Positions 55,911 to 64,000 of a stretch of 64,000 nucleotides of DNA are shown here, piece after piece. Position 1 is the stretch's first letter; each line of letters opens with the position of its first letter. The translations under genes were made by a program, and so were the position numbers. The DNA lies in contig JAYESD010000008.1 of assembly GCA_036927565.1 (NCBI GenBank), positions 121,857,498-121,921,497 on the forward strand. The letters run 5' to 3'. The stretch comes from Tuctoria greenei (Eukaryota > Streptophyta > Magnoliopsida > Poales > Poaceae). Below the pieces are notes generated by a model. It made no database searches. It saw nothing but the letters and a program-made list of their open reading frames with translations, and was not told the origin of the DNA.

Positions 55911-57186
55911 TCAAGCCACACTCTGAGCACCGAGGGTATTTAGTTCATTTTGGAGTTCGCAAAAGCGTTTTTCATCAAGTGGCTTGGTGAATATAACGGC
56001 TAGTTGCTTTTCGGTATTTACATGTGAAATGGCTACTCCCTTCATTGAATGGTCTCTCAAAAAGTGATGCCGGATGTCTATGTGGTCGGTCCTAAAGTGC
56101 TCAACGGGATTATGGGCAATTTTAATGGCACTCTCATTATCACAAAGGAGTGGAATACGGTTCATATTGTAACTGTAATCCCTTAGAGTTTGTCGCATTT
56201 AAGGGAGTTATGCACAAAAACTCCCGGCTGCAACGTACTCCACTTCGGCCGTGGATAAGGCAATGGAGTTTTTTTTCTTGGAGGACCAAGAAACTAGGGA
56301 TCTCCCTAGGAATTGGCATGTACTGGAGGTACTTTTTCTATCTACTTTGCATTTGGAATAATCTGCATCGGAGTAACCGATGAGATTTAATTTGGAACCT
56401 TTGTGGTACAAAAGGCCTAGGTTGGGTGTATGAACTGAATAACACAAGACTCTCTTAACGGCTGTCAAATGACAACTCCTTTGGGTTTGCTTGAAACCTT
56501 GCACACAAGCATACACTCAACATAATATCTGGCCTAGATGCACATAAGTAGATTAGAGATCCAATCATGGAGCAATATACCTTTTGATCGACATTTGGTC
56601 CATCTTCATTGAGATCCAAGTTGCCATTCGTTGCCATGGGAGTCTTTATAGGCTTTGCCTTGTCCATTCCAAACTTCTTGAGTATGTCTTGAGTGTACTT
56701 GGTTCGACTTATGAACGTCCCTTCCTTTTGTTGCCTCACTTGGAATCCCAAGAAGTACTTTAGCTATCCCATCAAAGATATCTCAAACCTATCTGTCATA
56801 ATTTTACTAAATTCCCCAAAAAAAGATTTGTTAGTTGAACCAAAGATTATATCATCAACATAAATTTGACAAATGAAGAGATCATTGTCAAAGTTCTTTG
56901 TGAACAATGTATAATCTACTTTACCGATCATAAAGCCATTTTAAATTAAGAAATCTCTAAGACACTTATACCAAGCTCTAGGAGCTTGTTTGAGGCCATA
57001 GAGAGCCTTGCGCAATTTAATGACGTGGTCGGGGAACTCTTCATCTTCAAACCCGGGGGGTTGCTCCACATACACCTCCTCCTTGATTAGTTAGTTGAGG
57101 AAGGTGCTTTTCACATCCATTTGATAGAGCTTGAAATCATGGTGAGTAGCATATGCAAGTAATATTCTAATAGACTCGAGTCTAGC
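55911..57186 (-). pseudogene. Copia unit 2 RT-RNase H, inverted and 5'-deleted
   Basis: Starts only at RLESIRILLAYATHHDFKLY because about 180 bp, including the inversion junction and the LVERPK...FAPVA part, are missing compared with unit 1. RNase H at the far end is better kept than in unit 1: IPLLCDNESAIKIAHNPVEH, FRTDHIDIRHHFLRDHSMKG and LAVIFTKPLDEKRFCELQNE, with the DNESA Asp present. The catalytic YVDD block lies near 56860. Stops and shifts break the middle. Confidence 0.78.
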
Positions 57187-57702
57187 AAGAAAATGAAGAT
57201 GAAGATGATGAGAGGACCGACAGCGAGGCTTAAAGACCTTACGCCCCTCTTCTCCTTCTTTTTGGTGTCTTGATGCCAAAGTGGGAGAGATTGTGGGGGA
57301 GTCTTAGGCTTTAGCTGTAGGATGCGAGGAGAGCTCTCTTTTTGAATCTATTGTCTATTTGTGGGTTGTAAGACTTTTAATATGCTCTTTTAGTACCATT
57401 GGTCCTTTGATGCAATGTTTTGAATTGTTTGTGTAGATATTAATAAAATCTGTGATTTTGCTCTAGGAATGGCATATATGCTTGTTGTTAACATGTTGAT
57501 GTCAATTATGTCATTCTCATCATGACTACTGTTTCTATACACTTAGTTCTGCATCCCACCATAAAGAGTGCACATATGGATCATGTTTTCATTGCTTAAT
57601 GTGTTTTATACTCATATGTGCACACTTTATGAAAATCTCAACCTTCTATCATATTTTGTGAAATCTCAATTGGTTGTCATCAATCACCATAACGGGGGAG
57701 AT
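57187..57702 (+). other. Copia unit 2 3' region and PPT
   Basis: Near-identical to 50810-51324. The PPT AACGGGGGAGAT (57691-57702) abuts LTR C. Confidence 0.65.
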
Positions 57703-59275
57703 TGAAAGTGCATCTAGGAATCTCTTGTGGGTTTTGGATGATGTATGACAAGCAAATGAGATCCTAATCACTTTGTTGAGATGAGCATAGGTTCTGATGA
57801 GAAAATGATCAAAGTGCCAAAAAGATAGGAGAATGAGTAGTAATGTGGAAAAGAGCTCAAGAAACATGTGTAGTAGATCATTGTGTATGGAGTGGGTTAA
57901 GGAAACACACCCCAAGAGCTCAAGCACAAATAATTTCACATATTGCACAAAACTATACAAGACCGTACTAGTCCGATTGACACCGGACTAGTCCGATGTC
58001 TTTCTCCACAAGATCGGACAAGTCCTCACAATGCGGACTTGTCCTCTCATAGTCCAGTTTTCACTAACCGGACTAGTCTGGTATCACCACGGACTAGTCT
58101 GATATCTCTCTGACTAGAATCGGACTAGTCCTCCCCAGTGCGGACTAGTCCCCCAAACACTTCACAAGTTGCAAAAAATCAGACAAGTCCGATCACACAC
58201 CGGACTAGTCCGATATCTTTCTGATGTTAATCGGACAAGTCCGATACTATCATGGACTAGTCCTAAAACCCTCTGACCTAAATCGGACAAGTTCTCCAAG
58301 TGCGGACTTGTCCCCAAATTCACTTAGGGTTTCACTTATACGGACAAGTCTGAGATCCATCGGACTGGTCCGAAGATTTACAGAACAAAAATCAGACAAG
58401 TCAGCTCTTAGCCAGACAAGTCTGATATTTCGGGACACCTAGGGTTTGCTACACGCAGCACACCGGACTAATCCGATCTTTCTAAACCCTAACGGTAACT
58501 TTTCGTAACCCCATATAAATAGGAGTACACAGCCCATCTTTCATATCTCTCGACCTCCTGCGCCATCACACCTCCCAAGAGCCTAGAAAACACCTCTCTC
58601 CATGAAATCAAACGCAAGAAAGATCAATCCCTTGAGGATACACTTTGGATCATTGGAGAGACACGGTTCATCACTCATTGAGGTCTTGGTTTGATTCCTG
58701 AACACACTCGTGTGGTTTTCATTGTGATCTTAAGAGTGTGTTCTTGGTGGTGTTCATATTGTAATCTTGGGGAGCCCTCAACGTGTGAGAAGGCCCCTTG
58801 AATTCGGTTATTTGCCCTTTGTGATTAGTGAAGAGGATGGGCCCTTGTGGCGATTCGACGAGGGTAGGGTTTGAGAAGATCCGGTCCTTTTGTGAACTCC
58901 TCAACGTGGATGAAGGTTGCCTCTGTGGGAACCGAACCATGGGATAAAGTGCTCGTGTTCTTACTTTGCTCTCATTGTTCTTAACTTCATATATATCTAG
59001 GGTTTCAATGAATGTTGTTCACTCTACGTTGAAACATTGAATATAAGATTAACTTGTGGTACATCCTAGTTCTTAGTTGTGTAACACTTCAATTACAAGT
59101 ATATTTCCGCTGCATACATCCTAGGATAAAGATAATCGATCCAATTTGATCAACCTAGTCGGTATACACCGGACTAGTCCGGTATTTTGAGATTTGATCT
59201 GGTTGTTAAGTGTTGCAGGTTCCAACAGAAATACAAAAAGGCCTATTCATCCCCCCCCCCTCTAGGCCACATTCA
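57703..59275 (+). repeat. Copia array LTR C
   Basis: 1573 bp. It lacks about 40 bp of one palindrome pair near 58470 relative to LTRs A and B. Ends CTCTAGGCCACATTCA, directly followed by the right CCTAC. Confidence 0.87.
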
Positions 59276-59530
59276 CCTACCAAGATCCGACAACCCCCAG
59301 GGTGCCCGCCGTTGACATTTCTAAGCATCGGTAGTGGGCGCTGTCAGACCTACCAAGCTCCAACAACTCCCAGGTGGCCCGCTGTCGATGTTTCTAAGCA
59401 ATGATGGTGGGCGCCGTCAAACCTACCTAGCTCTGACAGCTTCCAGGGGGCCCGTCGTCGACGTTTCTAAGCGTTGATGGTGGGCGCCGTCAGACCTACC
59501 TAGCTCCAGCAGCTCCAAGGGGGCCCGATG
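59276..59530 (+). repeat. 73-bp minisatellite of Tat-2, right of the Copia array
   Basis: Starts with the right target duplication CCTAC. The phrase CCTACC recurs at 59276, 59349, 59422 and 59495, a strict 73-bp period. Unit: CCTACC(A/T)AGCTCC... GGGGGCCCG ... GTTTCTAAGC ... GTGGGCGCCGTCA. The left half of the array lies at about 44455-44753, before the Copia insertion. Confidence 0.8.
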
Positions 59531-60093
59531 TCAACGAAACAAATGGTCCCTGGAGATGTCAAAGGTAAACTTCAGAACTCGGAACTATCGTTTTGGCTAA
59601 GAGTGAGAAGCAAAGTCATCAAAACATTGTCAAATCCTTGTGGTACATGTCCGCAAAAAAATTGTGTACATCTACCAGGGGGCCAACAATACAAAGGACA
59701 ATGCATTGAAGACACACACAAAATGGATTTCATTCATTCAGAGAAGTGGAATTCATTTATTCAAAATTGGAGATTTACTAGTAAAGGCAGAAGAAAAGAG
59801 ATCTAGCTACTAGAGGTCCTATGGAAAAATGAGGCAACTTTCTGGGTATCTTCCTGAACGCTGGCCCTAGCAACGTCTTCTTCTTAAACAATGGGTCCTT
59901 CGACCATTGGATCCAGAGACAGATGAGGGTCCCGACTTTTGAAACATGTCAACACATATTCGGCGATGTTGTTGGCCAAATACTTCCCCTCTGTCTCCAG
60001 TTTGTCGACGACGACGTCACCAATTGCATCCATCTTGTTGCCGGTAGAGCTCAACGCCACCAGCGCTTTGTCTAGCTCTGGCTCCGAGTCGGC
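59531..60093 (+). other. Tat-2 spacer before the antisense gene
   Basis: Counterpart of about 6900-7200 in Tat-1: ATTGTGTACATCTACCAGGG and GGGGCCAA are shared between 59651-59686 and 6961-6988. No gene seen. Confidence 0.5.
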
Positions 60094-61569
60094 TCAATGT
60101 ACCAGATTGAATCCAAGCAGCACCAAAGCTTTGTTGGCATGCCCCAAGAAGTCCCAGACTTGCTGGGACTCAGTCGCCCTCAAGTTCCTAAGTTCCTCCA
60201 GTGACCTCCTGGTGGCCGCAAGCTCCAAACCTTCCCAGGCAATTTGCTCGACCTCCTTGGCATGATGCTGAATACTTTTAGCCACCAGCTTTTCGCAGTA
60301 AGCAAGCTCTATCTCCCGAAGGTGGATGCGATTCCGACGGTTCACTAGATCCTTCTCTCTGCCCTTCACTTTCTCCTCTCTGGTGGAGACTTTAGTCTCT
60401 CTCTTGGAGAGTTCTTGTCCCACCTGCCAAATACTCTCCTCTTCTTGCTTGCACCACCGTTCAAACTTTTTGGTGTAGTTGGCCAAGCTTTGCTCTCCCA
60501 AAGACATCCTCTGGGTGAGCTCTTCCTCCCTTTTCAGGAGGTCCTCTTGCTTCACCAGGAGCTTCTCTTCCCTCTCGTCGAGAGCGTCCCGACACTTAAG
60601 GAGTATTTCATTCAACTCTTTGAGCATGTCTTGATGCTCATTAGCAGCCTTGTTGGTCTCTTGAGCATGCTCAAAATCTCTTGAGTTTCTCGTCGAGAGC
60701 CTTGATGGAATCCTCCCGCTCATTCAGCAAGCGGTCCAACAACGCTAATCGAGCCTTCTCCTTGGCCGCTCATTCCTTCTGGTCAGCCAGCCTTGACTGT
60801 GTCATCTTCGTCTCAAAGTGATGTCTATTGCACCAACACCTTAAGGTGTTGCGCTCTTCTTCGAAAGCTTTGCTTTCGTGGTCAAAGGCGAGTTGGACCT
60901 GATGAAGACTGGAGCAGGTATTGTCTATAGATAACACCAAAGTAATTGGCTCCATACCAGCTTGGATCTCTACCGCTCGCTCGAGCGGATCTTCGAAGAC
61001 AACCGAGGGGCCCCAAGGTGCGAGCTACCTCTCCAACAACTCAATGTCAGCTCAACCAATCGATGGAAGATCCTCCATCTCCACTGCACTCAGCGCTCAT
61101 GAAGAAGGTCCCACTGCCAGATCTTCAATTGTTTGCTTGGTGGGTGGAAGACCTGTAGCCGCCTCATCTGGGTGCTTCGGATCTGACATAGACACCTCTA
61201 GAGTATTCACCTCCGGGGCTGGCGCAGTAGCTTCTTCTAGAGCCCCCTCCTTCTCTGTCTCAGGTGACGGGTCTTCAATTACCGTCGGCTCAGGTGCCAA
61301 TGCTTCAACTTCTTTCGGATCTGGTGCCAGAGCTTCAGCTACTTCCAGCTCATGTGTTGGAGCTTCAGTTACTTCTAATTCAGGCGCTGGAGCTTCCGCC
61401 ATCTCTGTCCCTGGGGTCGGAACCTCAGCCACAGGTTTTGAAACCGTTGACACCTCTTCATGGGTCTCTCCCCCTTGGTCCGGTGCAACCACATGAGCTT
61501 CTGGCATCGTCACTAGATCCAAGTCCACAACAGCTAGCGCTAGAGCTGCCGTGTTTTCGACCATCACTC

Positions 61570-61586
61570 GGGGGGGGGGGGGGGGG
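61570..61586 (+). repeat. Homopolymer run of 17 G
   Basis: Seventeen consecutive G in exon 2 of the Tat-2 antisense gene, probably expanded from a shorter run. Length may be uncertain for sequencing reasons. Confidence 0.7.
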
Positions 61587-61669
61587 CAGTAGTCCAAGCG
61601 GGAGCTTCTATTTGCACTGCCCCCATCGCTACAGCTGGGGCCGGAGCTTCAGTCTTCTTCTTCGACACC

Positions 61670-61741
61670 CTAGAAGCAAAAGATCAAAAAATTCAAAACA
61701 TGATAAAAAATAGAAACTTAGGGAGAGAAGACAATGCTTAC
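61670..61741 (-). other. Predicted 72-bp intron in the Tat-2 antisense gene
   Basis: - strand ...CTTCCATAG then GTAAGCATTG (61741) and TTTGCTTCTAG at the other end (61670). T-rich interior. Same exon context as 9070-9147 in Tat-1 (CTTCCAT...GT, then GTGTC or TGTCC after AG), although the intron sequences have diverged. Confidence 0.7.
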
Positions 61742-63219
61742 CTATGGAAGCTTCCACTCTAGCCAGCGCGAAACTTCTTCGGGCGATTGGTGCTAGAACC
61801 CATCGTAGTTGGTGTGGTGGAGGCTTCGGTTTGCTGCTCGGAACTTGCCGCAGCCGTTGGCGTCGCCTCAGCCATGACCTCCCTCGACTAGGAAGGACCT
61901 TCGGACCTGGAGCCCGTAGCCGGTACAGGGGCCAGGGTCGATTTCCCAAAGCTAGTGCCCCTTGTGAGCACTGGCTCTGAAGAGGGCTTGGCTGCTCATG
62001 CTCTTCTTGGCCGCGGAGAAGAGGTGGCTGGAGATGGAGCTGACATGAGAGAGCTCCCAACAGCATGTCTCAGCTTTCTCTTCCGGCAGGAAGATTCGGC
62101 CGGCTCCTTGCCCTTGCCCTTGCCGACGTCGTCAACCTTCTGGCTTGGAGCAGTGGGGCCCACAATTTTTGAAGCTCTGGGAATGGCAATCCTGGTGGTC
62201 CCATGCCTCCCCACCAGGCCAAGATCATCAAGCTATGGCATCCCCCTTCGGAGCTCCCTCCTGACCTCAAGAACCATATTCAGAGGGAGGAAGTTCACCG
62301 GCAGGGTCAAGCCATCTTGGGAGATAGCTCCGTGTTGGAACTTCTGGAGATGGAGCTTCAAAGCTTCATCATCCAAGTTCATATGAAGACCAGATTTGAT
62401 ACGGTTGTGGTCCATCTCGTTGTTGAAGGCCCAAGCGGGCCACTCCCTCTTCATCAGCTGAGCCCATATGTTGACCAGAAAGTTCCTGAAGACTATCTAA
62501 GGGGTCACTCCACCCTCCACACATTACTGGATCCTAGTTAGGACATGCTTATAAGCATCAAATAGCTCTGGAACTACATTACAAGCATTAGTATCGACAT
62601 TGGGGGGCCCTTAGGCAACTCCAGCCTATCATGCTGATCCACAGTAATGATCACCTAGTCCTTCTTCCAGTTGTCCCACTTCCCGGAGAGGAAGGTCTTC
62701 AAGTACTTGAAGGGACAGTTCTTGCGCTTCACTAAGTAGTAGAAGCCAATCAGCTCAGTCCCCTTCCTTGTGTTGTGGACTGTGAAGAAGGTTTGGAAGA
62801 GCTCAATGCTTGGTGGCACGCTCACCCACATGTCGCAGAAGTGGACGAAGGTCGCCACCAGCAAGAATGAGTGAGGGCCGAGGTGATGAAGTTGGAGCCT
62901 GTAGAAGTCCAGCAGCATAAGGAGAAAGCTTGAGAAAGGTGGATCAGTCCCATCATGGGGTACACCAAGAAGTGGACGATCTCTCTGGCGCTCTCCTTCT
63001 TCAAGGGAAGCTTGCCGAAGCAGATCAACTTGTTGAAGGAGTCACTAGACCATCCCATGTAGGTTCATACCCTCGCCAATTCTTCATTGCTCTTGATCTT
63101 CCTACGGGGAATACCTAACTCCATCGCGGCAAAGCGGAGCGAAAGTTGGAAAAGCTAAGCAAAGATGGAGAGGTTCTGAGCAAAAGTCCAAATGAAGGTG
63201 TAAAGAATCCTCAAACCGT

Positions 63220-63485
63220 GTAGGCTTTCCTTCTTAAGTAATCCTCCGCAACGCTTGGATGGAAACCGCAACGAGATCAAGATCACATTTCAAAAATCCT
63301 ACCTCGTCAAAGACAAAAGGGCCCGGGTCCACTTCGGCAGAAAAGTCGAAGCTATCACACCAGATGAACCGTTGTCATGATGGGAAGGTTGAAGCCCGAG
63401 GGTGGCAGCATGACAGGGCCCTCAGAACCGATACGGTTTTCGTATTAGAAACCGGCGACCTTCAATTGCGTGAGATTTGCACGCC
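63220..63485 (-). promoter_or_regulatory. Conserved block upstream of the Tat-2 antisense gene
   Basis: Aligns with 10690-10965. CTTTCCTTCTTAAGTAA, GCAACGCTTGGATGGAAACC, GAACCGATACGGTTTT and GCGACCTTCAATTGCGTGAG are kept. Candidate promoter or leader of the antisense transcript; inference. Confidence 0.4.
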
Positions 63486-63661
63486 AAGATCTCACCCGCC
63501 GCATCAAAATGGGACAAGTGGCAGCGGCGTAACTCTTTGCTGTTGCCTCAACCGTCGACCAAGAAGCTTTGAAGCCACAGCGTGGGAATCAAAGATGGCC
63601 CCACCTCAGATAGAATAACTTCACCCAAAGGGTTTCTCCCAGAGGTGGGCCCGGGGGCCAC

Positions 63662-64000
63662 TGTTGTTACCCTGCATACCGGGTACCCCGTGATACTGCA
63701 AGAATAGCCAAATAATTCCCATGTCCGAGTTGAAGACTTATGAAGGTAACGCATGTCTGACAGCACTAGGCCCGCATCCCTCATTTGGGTAGCCCGTGTA
63801 CTGTCAAATGTCTATTGGGACGGAACCTACCTCCCTTCACAGGGAATCTCCAGTCCCACCACGTTTCTAGCAACCCCGGACCTAAACCCAGTAGAGGGAA
63901 GCTCTGGTGCCGCCATGTGTCAAGTGACTTCGGACCTACGTCCCCGCAGAGGGAAGCTCTAGAGCTGCCACGTGTAGTACCTCTAGACCTAAGCCTTCAT
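63662..64000 (+). repeat. Tat-2 3' LTR (first 339 bp; continues past window)
   Basis: Starts TGTTGTTACCCTGCATACC after the purine/GC tract GGGCCCGGGGGCCAC. It aligns with 32215-32545 of the 5' LTR (GGGTACCCC, CATGTCCGAGTTGAAGAC, AGAGGGAAGCTC shared) with many substitutions. This match is what shows that the insertions at 34456 and 44754 lie inside a single Tat element. Confidence 0.87.

Larger units (their letters stand above)
44754..59275 (+). mobile_element. Copia (Sirevirus-like) tandem array LTR-internal-LTR-internal-LTR
   Basis: Three LTRs (44754-46372, 51325-52937, 57703-59275) and two internal regions of 4.95 and 4.77 kb, with one 5-bp duplication at the outer ends. Each internal region starts with a tRNA-iMet PBS and ends with AACGGGGGAGAT before the next LTR, so both are + oriented. 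Each has the same rearrangement: gag start fused to the linker before RT, then an inverted block carrying RT-RNase H and an env-like ORF. The LTR end (GGCCTATTCACCCCCCC...), the extra ORF after pol and the palindromic LTR repeats suggest the Sirevirus group; this is inference. Neither unit can be autonomous. Confidence 0.85.
60094..63124 (-). pseudogene. Tat-2 antisense gene (Transposase_28-like), decayed
   Basis: Homologue of 7138-10599. ATG 63124 starts MELGIPRRKIKSNEELARV, then a stop. Exon 1 pieces: MGWSSDSFNKLICFGKLPL (63058), GPHSFLLVATFVHFCDMWVS and IGFYYLVKRKNCPFKYLKTF (62918-62655), then MDHNRIKSGLHMNLDDEALK (62454) and SCRKRKLRHAVGSSLMSAP. The intron is at 61741-61670. Exon 2 (61669-60094): Pro/Glu/Ala/Val repeats (61597-61097), then a coiled coil (60723-60094) ending SQQVWDFLGHANKALVLLGF. 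Many stops and shifts. Despite the decay the two copies keep the same domain order, intron position and upstream block. Confidence 0.72.
32215..64000 (+). mobile_element. Second Tat-type gypsy element, Tat-2, split by two insertions
   Basis: The 5' LTR (32215-33034) and the start of the 3' LTR (63662-64000) are homologous and enclose the same gene order as Tat-1: gag, PR, RT, second RNase H, INT, spacer, antisense gene. Removing the insertions at 34456-39207 and 44754-59275 and their duplications leaves about 12.5 kb in the window, so the whole element was about 13 kb. It is far more decayed than Tat-1: frames break every few hundred bases and the PR, RT and INT catalytic residues are lost. 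It is the host of the other two elements and therefore older than both. Confidence 0.87.

Noticed and set aside
1..64000. Endogenous pararetrovirus or other integrated virus
   Set aside because: All RT segments are of Ty3/gypsy or Copia order with LTRs, PBS, PPT and integrase; no movement protein or coat protein signature seen.

Overview
The window looks like plant nuclear heterochromatin, most probably from a grass, and consists almost entirely of transposable elements nested in one another. I found no intact host gene, rRNA, tRNA or CRISPR array. The evidence is direct: paired LTRs with TG...CA ends, primer-binding sites matching initiator-Met tRNA, polypurine tracts, target-site duplications, and degenerate gag-pol reading frames. 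Gypsy elements of the Tat and Tekay types, a Sirevirus-like Copia element and an En/Spm (CACTA) transposon are the usual fillers of grass pericentromeres. The species cannot be named from the sequence.

Layout. (1) 1-11974: most of a Tat-type Ty3/gypsy element on the + strand (Tat-1), with gag, PR, RT, a second RNase H and INT, then a long antisense gene (Transposase_28-like, with a 78-bp intron) and the 3' LTR; its 5' end lies left of the window. (2) 11975-13333: the last ~1.36 kb of a Copia LTR into which Tat-1 appears to have inserted. (3) 13334-27841: a Tekay-type chromovirus on the - strand, with an extra ORF upstream of gag and a chromodomain; the Copia LTR sits in its left LTR. (4) 27842-32214: part of a CACTA transposon interrupted by the Tekay element, with a broken Transposase_24-like gene (-), subterminal repeats and a small unrecognised decayed gene (+). 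(5) 32215-64000: a second, older Tat element (Tat-2, +) cut twice: by a 4.75-kb non-autonomous gypsy element on the - strand (34456-39207), and by a 14.5-kb Copia array of the form LTR-internal-LTR-internal-LTR (44754-59275) flanked by the 5-bp duplication CCTAC. The antisense gene and the start of the 3' LTR of Tat-2 follow, and the window ends inside that LTR.

Nesting order, oldest to youngest on the left: CACTA, then Tekay, then Copia LTR, then Tat-1. On the right, Tat-2 abuts or sits in the CACTA sequence and received the small gypsy element and the Copia array. Almost all reading frames carry stops or frameshifts and many catalytic residues are lost (RT YVDD to YVND in Tat-2, FIDD to FIDN in Tekay, INT Asp and Glu replaced), so these are largely dead copies. 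The best-preserved frame is the RNase H-integrase ORF of Tat-1 (3874-5874).

The most unusual signals are: the antisense gene with an intron at the same place in both Tat copies; the inverted RT-RNase H-env-like block shared by both internal regions of the Copia array; dense palindromic CGGACTAGTCCG arrays in the Copia LTRs and in the internal spacer; a gag-plus-unknown-ORF gypsy element whose reading frame crosses into its LTR; and recurrent GGAGCT-loop-AGCTCC hairpins in Tat DNA.
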